The notes under the pieces: model-generated
Seen by the model: only the letters and a program-made list of their open reading frames with translations
Told to the model about the DNA's origin: nothing
Databases searched by the model: none
Position numbers and translations under genes: made by a program
Shown: piece after piece, positions 1 to 7,125 of the stretch
Layout: every line of letters starts with the position of its first letter
Position numbering within the stretch: position 1 is the stretch's first letter
Assembly (NCBI RefSeq): GCF_016735495.2
Contig: NZ_JAERQY020000002.1
Location: 806,001-870,000 of the forward strand
Direction of reading: 5' to 3'
Length of the DNA: 64,000 nt
Source of the DNA: Lysobacter sp. MMG2
GTDB lineage: Bacteria; Pseudomonadota; Gammaproteobacteria; Xanthomonadales; Xanthomonadaceae

Positions 1-759
1 GCCACGCGCCTTGGCGTCGGCCATGATCTTCTTCGCGGTATCGATGAGATCCATCTCGACCAGCGATTTGCCGACGCTGTGACCCATCGCGGCGATGAAG
101 GTGTTGGCGATGCCGCCACCGACGATCAGCTGATCGACCTTGGACACCAGCGACGACAACAGCTCCAGCTTGGTGGAGACCTTCGAGCCGGCAACGATGG
201 CCAGCAGCGGACGCGCCGGGTTGTCCAGCGCCTTGGCGAGGGCGTCGAGTTCGGCCATCAGCAGCGGGCCGCCCGCAGCCACTTTCGCGAACTTGATGGC
301 GCCGTGCGTGGAAGCCTGCGCGCGGTGCGCGGTGCCGAAGGCGTCCATGACGTACACGTCGCACAGCGCGGCGTACTTCTTCGACAGCGCTTCGTCGTCC
401 TTGCCCTCGCCGACGTTCATGCGGCAGTTCTCCAGCAGCACGAGCTGGCCCGGCTTCACCTCGACGCCGTCGACCCAGTCCTTCACCAGCGGCACGTCGA
501 TGCCGAGCAGCTCCGAAAGACGCTTCGCCACCGGCGCCAGCGAGTCCTCCTGCGTCCAGGTGCCCTCCTTCGGGCGGCCCAGGTGCGAGGTGACCATCAC
601 CGCGGCGCCCATCGAAAGCGCCAGCTTCATCGTCGGCAGCGCGGCGGTGATGCGCTGTTCGGACGTGATGCGGCCGTCGTCGATGGGCACGTTGAGATCC
701 TCGCGGATCAGCACGCGCTTGCCTTGGAGGTCGAGGTCGGACATGCGGAGGATGGACAT
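1..759 (-). CDS. pgk: Phosphoglycerate kinase, 3' end outside window
   Basis: Cytosolic glycolytic enzyme that transfers phosphate from 1,3-bisphosphoglycerate to ADP. The minus strand reads 253 codons without a stop and runs off the left edge, so roughly the N-terminal two thirds is present. Recognisable family segments are LIREDLNVP near the N terminus, the substrate-binding [28 protein letters not shown] and [10 protein letters not shown] take the ATG at 759 ([11 protein letters not shown]) because relatives in Xanthomonadaceae begin this way as I recall; an in-frame ATG lies at 744. No strong ribosome-binding site decides between them. It diverges from the nrd operon across a 145-nt gap before the nrd control sites. 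Confidence 0.96.
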   Translation of the reverse strand, partial: MSILRMSDLDLQGKRVLIREDLNVPIDDGRITSEQRITAALPTMKLALSMGAAVMVTSHLGRPKEGTWTQEDSLAPVAKRLSELLGIDVPLVKDWVDGVEVKPGQLVLLENCRMNVGEGKDDEALSKKYAALCDVYVMDAFGTAHRAQASTHGAIKFAKVAAGGPLLMAELDALAKALDNPARPLLAIVAGSKVSTKLELLSSLVSKVDQLIVGGGIANTFIAAMGHSVGKSLVEMDLIDTAKKIMADAKARG

Positions 760-904
760 GGGCGGTCGCCTTTGGGCCCTCTCGTCGAGGGGAAATGGGA
801 GGGTGGTCGATCGCACGGGCGCACGTCGGTGCGCCGCGCGTGGGGCGGCATTGTCCCCCGCGTGGACGCGCCGCGGCAAATCGGCGCGCCCGCATGTTCC
901 ACGG

Positions 905-958
905 TTATCCACAACATTTAGCGTTGACGTATCACCGAACCCCCACTATGTTGTGGCC
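905..958. promoter_or_regulatory. DnaA box overlapping NrdR-box-like sites at the nrd promoter
   Basis: TTATCCACA at 905-913 is a perfect consensus DnaA box. It overlaps CCACAACATTTAGCGT at 909-924, which by my count matches the NrdR-box consensus ACACWATATWTWGWGT at 13 of 16 positions. A weaker partner at 943-958 (10 of 16) covers the -10 region. NrdR normally binds tandem boxes about three helical turns apart; here the starts are 34 bp apart, slightly long. DnaA control of nrdAB is known in E. coli. The individual assignments are inference, but the location fits nrd repression. Confidence 0.5.
924..952 (+). promoter_or_regulatory. Sigma-70-like promoter of the nrd operon
   Basis: TTGACG at 924-929 and TATGTT at 947-952 are separated by exactly 17 bp. 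Transcription would start near 958-960, which is the first base of the cobalamin riboswitch P1 stem. That agreement supports both calls. Confidence 0.65.
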
Positions 959-959
959 C

Positions 960-1141
960 GTCGGTGCCGACCTCGCGGTCGGCTTAAAAGGGAAGCCCGG
1001 TGCGGACGAACGTCCAAGGCCGGCACTGCCCCGCAGCGGTAAGGGAAACGAACGAGCCATGCCACTGGGCAAACGCCCGGGAAGAGGCTCCGTAGGAAGA
1101 GGCGATACCGCCTCGCGTCCCGAGTCCGAAGACCTGCCGAC
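960..1141 (+). promoter_or_regulatory. Cobalamin (AdoCbl-class) riboswitch aptamer
   Basis: The conserved core elements appear in the right order: CTTAAAAGGGAAGCC (from about 983), GGCACTGCCCCGCAGCGGTAA (around 1022-1042), GCCACTGGGC with GGGAAGAGGC (about 1060-1087), and the B12 box AGTCCGAAGACCTGCC at 1123-1138. GTCGG at 960-964 can pair with CCGAC at 1137-1141 to close P1. Cobalamin riboswitches repress their downstream gene when B12 is present. Here the downstream gene is nrdA, a B12-independent reductase, so the operon would be turned down when B12 is available. Confidence 0.92.
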
Positions 1142-1347
1142 AACCGCGCGTTGCACACCGCGCGGTGCCGGCCAGGGAGTCTTCGGAGGGAAGACGGTCG
1201 GTGTCGCATCGATGACGGCGTTCTGCCGCCATCGCGCCCGCCGTCTCGGGCTGCGCGACACCCCGTCCACATCATCCAGGCTCCCGCGCCCGCGTCGTCC
1301 TTCGAGGGAAAGGACGGCCAGACGTGCGCCCACGCACTGGAGTCGCC
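1142..1347 (+). promoter_or_regulatory. Structured leader / likely expression platform before nrdA
   Basis: This 206-nt stretch has no convincing gene but several hairpins. They are CACCGCGCGGTG (1156-1167), GTCTTC-GGAGG-GAAGAC (1179-1195, an SD-like loop), CGTCCTT/AAGGACG (1296-1316), and CCA-GAC-GTGCG-CCCA-CGCAC-TGG (1318-1340). The last one pairs the first two bases of the nrdA Shine-Dalgarno GGAG (1339-1342). That suggests control at translation initiation; no U-tract terminator is visible. The role as expression platform is inference. Confidence 0.5.
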
Positions 1348-3831
1348 ATGACCATCACCACGCAAGCGCCCGCCGTCGCCTCGCCGACCGACGCCGCACC
1401 GCAGCGCGCGCCCGCCGACCACGCGCCCGCCGGCTTCGCCCTGACCCCGCCCGCGGCCAACCTCACCATGACGGTGACCAAGCGCAGCGGCCGCCGCGAG
1501 CCGGTCGATCTCAACAAGATCGTGCGCGCGGTGACGCGCAACGGCGAAGGACTGTTCTCCGTCGATCCGATGCGCGTGGCCACACGCACCATCTCCGGCC
1601 TGTACGACGGCGCCAGCACGCGCGAGCTGGATGAACTGTCGATCCGCACCGCCGCCCTGCTCACCGCCGAAGAGCCCGAATACGGTCGCCTGGCCGCGCG
1701 CCTGCTCGCGGGCGTGATCGAGAAGGAAGTCGCCGGGCTGGAGATCCACGCGTTCTCGCAATCGGTGCAGCGCGGGCACGAGCTGGGCCTGATCAACGAC
1801 CGCCTGCTGACCTTCGTGCAGGCCAACGCGCGCAAGCTCAACGACGCGATCGACCAGTCGCTCAACGCGCGCTTCGACTACTTCGGCCTGCGCACGCTGT
1901 ACGACCGCTACCTGCTGCGCCACCCGACCGCGCGCACGGTGATCGAGACGCCGCAGCAGTTCTTCCTGCGCATCGCCTGTGCGCTGAGCGAGGACGTGAG
2001 CGAGGCGCTGTCGCTGTATCGGCGTATGGCGCAGCTGGACTACATCCCGTCCTCGCCGACGCTGTTCAACTCCGGCACCACGCATGAGCAGCTGTCGAGC
2101 TGCTTCCTGCTGGACTCGCCCGACGACTCGCTGGAAGGCATCTACAAGCGCTACATGGACGTGGCCAAGCTCTCCAAGTTCAGCGGCGGCATCGGCCTGT
2201 CGTACACGCGCATCCGTTCGCGCGGCTCGCTGATCCGTTCCACCAACGGCCTGAGCAACGGCATCGTGCCGTGGCTGAAGACGCTGGACGCGTCCGTCGC
2301 GGCGGTGAACCAGGGCGGCAAGCGCAAGGGCGCGGCCTGCGTGTACCTGGAGCCGTGGCACGCGGACGTGGAGGAATTCCTCGAGCTGCGCGACAACACC
2401 GGCGACGAGGCGCGCCGCACGCACAACCTCAACCTGTCGAACTGGATTCCCGACGAGTTCATGCGCCGCGTCGAGAGCGACGGCGAGTGGTCGCTGTTCG
2501 ATCCGGCGAAGGTTCCGCAGTTGACCGACCTGTGGGGCGACGCATTCGAGCGCGCCTACCACGCCGCCGAAGCGGCGGGCCTGGCGACGAAGAAGGTGAA
2601 GGCGCGCGACCTGTACGCGCGGATGATGCGCACGCTCGCGCAGACCGGCAACGGCTGGATGAACTTCAAGGACAAGTCCAACCGCGCGTGCAACCAGACA
2701 CTGCGCGAGGGCAACGTCGTGCACCTGTCGAACCTGTGCACGGAGATCCTGGAGGTCACCTCGCAGGACGAGACGGCGGTGTGCAACCTGGGCTCGATCA
2801 ACCTCTCGCACCACGTCGAACTCTTCGAGGAAGGCCCGGTTCACGGCGAATCCGGCCGCTTCGATTTCGACAAGCTCGCCGAGACCGTGCGACTGGCCGT
2901 GCGTCAGCTCGACCGCGTCATCGACCTCAACTTCTATCCGATCGAAACCGCGCGCCGCGCGAACCTGAAGTGGCGCCCGGTGGGCCTGGGCGTGATGGGC
3001 CTGCAGGACGTGTTCTTCAAGCTGCGACTGCCGTTCGACTCCGAACCGGCGCGTGCGCTGTCGAGGAAGATCGCCGAGAACATCTATTTCCACGCGCTGT
3101 GTGCATCCAACGAACTGGCGATGGAACGCGGACGCCACCCAAGCTTCGCCGACACGCGCGCGGCACAGGGCGAACTTCAGTTCCAGGCCTGGGGCGTGGA
3201 GCCCGAGGACATGGAGCGCTGGGACGGCCTGCGTTCGCGCATCGCCGAGCACGGGCTGCGCAACTCGCTGTTGATCGCCATCGCGCCGACGGCGACGATC
3301 GCGTCGATCGCCGGCTGCTACGAGTGCATCGAGCCGCAGGTGTCCAACCTGTTCAAGCGCGAGACGCTGTCGGGTGATTTCCTCGTCGTGAACCGTTACC
3401 TCGTCGATGAGCTCAAGACGCTGGGCCTGTGGACGCCGGAACTGCGCGACCGCATCAAGATGTCGGAAGGCTCGATCCAGGGCGTCGAAGCGATCCCCGA
3501 ATCGCTGCGTGCGGTGTACCGCACCGCGTGGGAGCTGCCGATGCGTTCGCTGATCGACATGGCCGCCGATCGCGGCGCCTTCATCGATCAGAGCCAGTCG
3601 CTCAACCTCTTCATCGAGAGCCCCAACATCGGCCAGCTGTCGTCGATGTACATGTACGCCTGGAAGAAGGGCCTGAAGACGACGTATTACCTGCGTTCGC
3701 GCCCAGCCACCAAGATCGCCAAGGCGACGGTGAGCGGCGCGGCCGCGCAGTCGCCTGCGCCGGCATATACGCCGACGGAGGCTGTCGCCTGTTCGCTCGA
3801 GAATCCCGAGGCCTGTGAGGCCTGCCAATAA
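1348..3831 (+). CDS. nrdA: Ribonucleoside-diphosphate reductase class Ia, alpha subunit
   Basis: Large catalytic and allosteric subunit that reduces NDPs to dNDPs together with NrdB. Start chosen at ATG 1348 because GGAG at 1339-1342 precedes it by five bases; an upstream in-frame GTG at 1324 lacks a site. The protein has 827 residues. An ATP-cone-like segment (VTKRSGRREPVDLNKIVRAV) follows an Ala/Pro-rich N terminus of about 40 residues. Redox and thiyl cysteines sit at C252 (SSCFLL), C464 (NLCTE, with E466) and C479 (AVCNLGS). The radical-relay Tyr pair lies in TTYYLR, and a C-terminal CEACQ (C823, C826) fits the thioredoxin-reactive tail. It is preceded by a cobalamin riboswitch and followed by a small gene and nrdB. 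Confidence 0.97.
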   Translation: MTITTQAPAVASPTDAAPQRAPADHAPAGFALTPPAANLTMTVTKRSGRREPVDLNKIVRAVTRNGEGLFSVDPMRVATRTISGLYDGASTRELDELSIRTAALLTAEEPEYGRLAARLLAGVIEKEVAGLEIHAFSQSVQRGHELGLINDRLLTFVQANARKLNDAIDQSLNARFDYFGLRTLYDRYLLRHPTARTVIETPQQFFLRIACALSEDVSEALSLYRRMAQLDYIPSSPTLFNSGTTHEQLSSCFLLDSPDDSLEGIYKRYMDVAKLSKFSGGIGLSYTRIRSRGSLIRSTNGLSNGIVPWLKTLDASVAAVNQGGKRKGAACVYLEPWHADVEEFLELRDNTGDEARRTHNLNLSNWIPDEFMRRVESDGEWSLFDPAKVPQLTDLWGDAFERAYHAAEAAGLATKKVKARDLYARMMRTLAQTGNGWMNFKDKSNRACNQTLREGNVVHLSNLCTEILEVTSQDETAVCNLGSINLSHHVELFEEGPVHGESGRFDFDKLAETVRLAVRQLDRVIDLNFYPIETARRANLKWRPVGLGVMGLQDVFFKLRLPFDSEPARALSRKIAENIYFHALCASNELAMERGRHPSFADTRAAQGELQFQAWGVEPEDMERWDGLRSRIAEHGLRNSLLIAIAPTATIASIAGCYECIEPQVSNLFKRETLSGDFLVVNRYLVDELKTLGLWTPELRDRIKMSEGSIQGVEAIPESLRAVYRTAWELPMRSLIDMAADRGAFIDQSQSLNLFIESPNIGQLSSMYMYAWKKGLKTTYYLRSRPATKIAKATVSGAAAQSPAPAYTPTEAVACSLENPEACEACQ

Positions 3832-3858
3832 TTCGTCCCCCAGCAACAGGAGTGTGAA

Positions 3859-4065
3859 ATGGCAAAGAAGCCCGAAAACCACGGCAAGGCCTGGACTCCG
3901 AAGCAAGAGTCGGAACTGAAGAGTCTCGCAGGCGGAAACACCCCCACGCGCGTAATGGGTCTGAAGTTGGGTCGAACGGAAGACTCCGTTCGCGGGAAGG
4001 CAGCTGACTTGGGGGTTTCGCTGAAACCTACGAATCAGGCGCCTTACAACCGCCGCAAAACCTGA
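3859..4065 (+). CDS. Small SANT/Myb-like HTH protein inside the nrd operon
   Basis: A 68-residue basic protein starting at ATG 3859, with AGGAG at 3848-3852 six bases upstream, so it is very probably translated. The pattern WTPKQESELKSLA, then GNTPTRVMGLKLGRTEDSVR, looks like the three-helix SANT/Myb or GcrA-like helix-turn-helix fold, followed by a polar tail ending NRRKT. I recall similar small proteins as uncharacterised conserved genes in proteobacteria. By my count 120 of 207 bases (58%) are G or C, clearly below the flanking nrd genes, hinting at a different history or looser codon constraint. Position 27 bp after nrdA and 127 bp before nrdB implies co-transcription. DNA binding is inferred; the target is unknown. 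Confidence 0.8.
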   Translation: MAKKPENHGKAWTPKQESELKSLAGGNTPTRVMGLKLGRTEDSVRGKAADLGVSLKPTNQAPYNRRKT

Positions 4066-4097
4066 TTCGAACAATCTTAAGTTCTTCCTCACTTGTT

Positions 4098-4169
4098 CCT
4101 CCAGCCGCTCGGCGCCAAAGACCTGCACTCCCTCCCCTGATGGAGGTCGTGGCGTCCCGCGGCTGGAGG
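4098..4169 (+). other. Long imperfect hairpin between the small HTH gene and nrdB
   Basis: CCTCCAGCCGC (4098-4108) is a perfect 11-bp inverted repeat of GCGGCTGGAGG (4159-4169). Inside it GGCGCC (4111-4116) can pair with GGCGTC (4151-4156, one G-U), and GACCT (4120-4124) with AGGTC (4144-4148), leaving a 19-nt loop. The result is one continuous hairpin with two small symmetrical internal loops ending 23 nt before the nrdB start. There is no U-tract, so it is not a classic terminator. It may be a regulatory RNA, an mRNA processing or stability element, or the scar of a small palindromic element. Confidence 0.7.
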
Positions 4170-4192
4170 ACAAGGTTCAAGCCGAGAGCGCC

Positions 4193-5206
4193 ATGACCGA
4201 ACGCAACCGCCTGCTCGACCCGGGCTTCGACCTCACCCTGCGGCCGATGCGCTACCCGCAGTTCTACGAGATGTACCGCGACGCGATCCGCAACACGTGG
4301 ACGGTCGAGGAGGTCGATTTCTCGCTGGACGTCAACGACCTCAAGCACAAGCTCGGCCCCGCCGAGCGCCACCTGATCGAGCGACTGGTCGCGTTCTTCG
4401 CCACCGGCGATTCGATCGTCGCCAACAACCTGGTGCTGAACCTCTACCAGCACATCAACGCGCCCGAAGCGCGCATGTACCTCTCGCGTCAGCTGTACGA
4501 GGAAGCGCTTCACGTGCAGTTCTACCTCACCCTGCTCGACACGTATCTGCCCGATCCGGTCGCGCGCGCGAAGGCGTTCGCGGCGGTGGAGAACATTCCG
4601 TCCATCCGCGCCAAGGCGGAGTTCTGCTTCAAGTGGATCGATTCGATCCAGGACCTGCAGCGCATCGAGACGACCGCGCAGCGCCGCCAGTTCCTGCTGA
4701 ACCTGATCTGCTTCGCCTGCTGCATCGAGGGCTTGTTCTTCTTCGCGGCCTTCGCCTACGTCTATTACCTGCGTTCGCGCGGCCTGATGCATGGGCTCGC
4801 GTCGGGCACGAACTGGGTGTTTCGCGACGAGAGCTGCCACATGGCGTTCGCGTTCGAAGTGATCGACACCGCGCGCGCGGAGGAGCCGGAGCTGTTCGAC
4901 GACGAGCTGAAGGCGCAGGTCGTGCGGATGCTGGAAGAAGCCGTGGAGTGCGAGATGCAGTTCGCACAGGACGTGCTCTCCGGCGGCGTCGCCGGGCTCT
5001 CGCCCAAGGACATGCGCCAGTACCTGCAGTACTGCGCCGACCAACGCCTGGCGCAACTGGGCCTGCCCAAGCATTTCGGCGCGACCAACCCGTTCGCGTT
5101 CATGGATCTGCAGGACGTGCAGGAAGTGACCAACTTCTTCGAGCGGCGCGTCTCGGCCTACCAGGTCGGCGTCGAAGGCGAAGTGGCGTTCGACGCGGCG
5201 TTCTGA
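4193..5206 (+). CDS. nrdB: Ribonucleoside-diphosphate reductase class Ia, beta subunit
   Basis: Radical-generating subunit with a carboxylate-bridged metal site. The 337-residue protein keeps the full ligand set: D73 (TGDSIV), E104 and H107 (EEALH), E179 (CCIEG), E213 and H216 (DESCH). The radical tyrosine is Y111, seven residues after E104, exactly as Y122 relates to E115 in the E. coli enzyme, so this is a tyrosyl-radical type and not a Mn/Fe class Ic variant. Start ATG 4193 has a modest GAGAG site upstream. It works with NrdA (1348-3831), but unusually a small HTH gene and a long hairpin separate the two. Confidence 0.96.
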   Translation: MTERNRLLDPGFDLTLRPMRYPQFYEMYRDAIRNTWTVEEVDFSLDVNDLKHKLGPAERHLIERLVAFFATGDSIVANNLVLNLYQHINAPEARMYLSRQLYEEALHVQFYLTLLDTYLPDPVARAKAFAAVENIPSIRAKAEFCFKWIDSIQDLQRIETTAQRRQFLLNLICFACCIEGLFFFAAFAYVYYLRSRGLMHGLASGTNWVFRDESCHMAFAFEVIDTARAEEPELFDDELKAQVVRMLEEAVECEMQFAQDVLSGGVAGLSPKDMRQYLQYCADQRLAQLGLPKHFGATNPFAFMDLQDVQEVTNFFERRVSAYQVGVEGEVAFDAAF

Positions 5207-5274
5207 CCGCGTCACGACCGGCTTCACGGCCGGCGGTGGATACTCCGCGCGCCCGTCACGCCGGAGTAGCCGCC

Positions 5275-5748
5275 ATGCATCCGCTCAAGCAAGCCCTCTT
5301 CGCCACCGCGCTGGCGGGCATCGCATTCGCGGTGGCATCGCAACCGGCGCCGCAGCGCGCGGCGCCGGCCGCATCCCGCGCACCGGCGACCGACATCGGC
5401 CCGTCGAATGTCGTGCAGGCCGCGACCGAGGTGGCGCAACTGATCGACGGCGGGCGCATTGCCGAAGTGTGGGACGGCTCTTCGCCGGTCAGCCAGCGCG
5501 CGATCACGCGTGACAAGTTCGTCGCCGAGGTCAACGCGCAGCGCAAGCCGCTCGGTGCGCCGACCTCGCGCCACTGGATCGCGGTGACGCGCAACGCGGT
5601 GCAGGGCGACAAGACGGTACCAAGCGGCATGTACGTGAGCGCACGCTTCGAAACGCACTTCGCGGGCAACCGGATCGCGGAAGAGCTGTTCTCGTTCCGC
5701 TACGACGAAGACAGCACCTGGCGACTGAGCGGCTACTGGATCAAGTAA
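5275..5748 (+). CDS. DUF4019-family secreted protein
   Basis: 157 residues from ATG 5275, with GGAG at 5263-5266. The N terminus (MHPLKQALFATALAGIAFAVA) is a signal peptide, followed by an Ala/Pro-rich linker. The rest resembles the DUF4019 family: VAQLIDGGRIAEVWD, KFVAEVNAQRKPLGAP, SRHWIAVTRN, SGMYVSARFET and an ending WRLSGYWIK. These proteins are small, probably periplasmic and of unknown function. It lies 68 bp after nrdB on the same strand and converges with the DUF3999 gene 18 bp away. No terminator is visible in that gap. Confidence 0.8.
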   Translation: MHPLKQALFATALAGIAFAVASQPAPQRAAPAASRAPATDIGPSNVVQAATEVAQLIDGGRIAEVWDGSSPVSQRAITRDKFVAEVNAQRKPLGAPTSRHWIAVTRNAVQGDKTVPSGMYVSARFETHFAGNRIAEELFSFRYDEDSTWRLSGYWIK

Positions 5749-5766
5749 CCGCTCCCGCCCGCGACC

Positions 5767-7125
5767 TCAGGCCGCGGGTTTCTCGCGCAACAGGCTGATC
5801 GCGAAGCCGGCGACCAGCAGCGCGCCCGCCACCAGCAGCGCCCACAGCAGCCACGTTTTCCAATCGCGCGGGGCCGGCGCGGGCGTGAGCGCGGACGGAC
5901 CTGCGAGTGCGGCCGATGCACCCAGCGTCGCCGTGGCCGGCTGCCATTGCGCACCGCGCTGCGCGCGCATGGCCTCGATGGTGGTGGCAAGCGGCGCATC
6001 GGCGCGCGCGGCGCGTGCACTGCCGGCGACGAGAACGAAGGGTTCCGTGCCCTGCGCGACGAAGACCAGCGCTTCGGGCCGATATCCCAGTCGCAGCCGC
6101 GGCGCGTCGCCCTGGCTCGCGCCACTCATCGGCGTCAGGCGCCAGAGACGGTCGCGATGCACGGCGTGCAGCGGTTGCGGCGGCGAAGCATCCGATCCCA
6201 GGCGGTACGCCGTCCACGGCTGCGCTACATCGCGCCACGGTGCCGTGGCGTCGTCGCGCGCCTGCAAGCGCCAGGCACCGGTGCTGTTGCCGGGCAGCGA
6301 TAGGTCGGCCTGCGCCACCGGGAAGCGTCCGTCGAGCGCGAACTCGTAGTGCACGCGCTTGTCGGCGTCCTCAACGCGCTGTCCGGTGAGTACGCGCCAC
6401 TGCCATTGCGGCGTCGGCGCCACGGTCTGGAGTTCGGCGGTGATGCCGCTCAACTGCAACGCCTTGGCATCCCTGTCGGTTGGCAGTACGCGCAGATAGC
6501 GCGCTTTCACCGGCTGGATTTCGATGCGATCGCGCACGATGCGTTGTCCGGCGTTGGCCAGCTCGACCAGATGCGCGTCCTCGGCGACCGTGCGCCACTC
6601 ACGCAGATCGTCCGATGCGTCCACGCGCACGGACAGATCGAACAGTGTCTGTGTGTCCGTCCAGCGGATGCGCAGCGCCTGGATCGGCGCGTCCACGCGG
6701 CTGGCGTCCAGCACGAAGCCGTTTCCCACAACGGTGCCGCCGTTGCCGCTTCGCCATTCGACGCGGCGAAGGCTGCCATCGGTGGCGATCTCGCTGATCG
6801 AGGCGATGTCCGGTGCGCCACGACGCTGCGCGGGCAGCGGGAACCAGGGAAGCTCGACGGTGCGTGTACGCGGTGTTTCCGGCGACGAAGGATCGAGCAG
6901 CGCCGCGGGCACGGCCCGGGCTTGTGCATCGAGCACATCAAGGTCGGCAAGCATGGGCGACTGCAACTGCCGGTACACCGATTCGTCCAGCACGACGCGA
7001 TAGGCGCCTGCATCCGGCGAATCCAGGCGCAACGGCCATTGCCGCGCGTACTGGGCACCCGCGTTCGCCGCCAACGGCATCAGCAGGAGCGCAAGCAGTG
7101 CCTTCATGCGAGGTGCCTTCTTCAT
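5767..7125 (-). CDS. DUF3999-family periplasmic/membrane protein
   Basis: 452 residues with an N-terminal signal (MKALLALLLMPLAANAGAQ) and one transmembrane helix near the C terminus (LLWALLVAGALLVAGFAISLL) followed by a short charged tail. The body is beta-rich and resembles DUF3999: YRVVLDESVYRQL, VELPWFPLP, the repeated VDAPIQALRIRW and YLRVLP. The start codon overlaps the stop of the DUF2339 gene by 4 bp (ATGA), so the two are translationally coupled. The function is unknown; the pair is commonly adjacent in proteobacteria. An alternative start is the Met at residue 7. Confidence 0.82.
   Translation of the reverse strand: MKKAPRMKALLALLLMPLAANAGAQYARQWPLRLDSPDAGAYRVVLDESVYRQLQSPMLADLDVLDAQARAVPAALLDPSSPETPRTRTVELPWFPLPAQRRGAPDIASISEIATDGSLRRVEWRSGNGGTVVGNGFVLDASRVDAPIQALRIRWTDTQTLFDLSVRVDASDDLREWRTVAEDAHLVELANAGQRIVRDRIEIQPVKARYLRVLPTDRDAKALQLSGITAELQTVAPTPQWQWRVLTGQRVEDADKRVHYEFALDGRFPVAQADLSLPGNSTGAWRLQARDDATAPWRDVAQPWTAYRLGSDASPPQPLHAVHRDRLWRLTPMSGASQGDAPRLRLGYRPEALVFVAQGTEPFVLVAGSARAARADAPLATTIEAMRAQRGAQWQPATATLGASAALAGPSALTPAPAPRDWKTWLLWALLVAGALLVAGFAISLLREKPAA

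Noticed and set aside
905-913. Replication origin at the DnaA box
   Set aside because: Only a single box, no A+T-rich unwinding region and no origin-linked genes (dnaA, dnaN, gidA).
4098-4169. Rho-independent terminator between the HTH gene and nrdB
   Set aside because: Strong stem but no T-run after it on either strand, and nrdB needs to be transcribed through it.
946-4173. Minus-strand open frame of more than 1000 codons opposite nrdA
   Set aside because: Its composition is Arg/Gln/Val-rich with no family motifs, and it mirrors the codon bias of nrdA; a typical antisense frame in high-G+C DNA.
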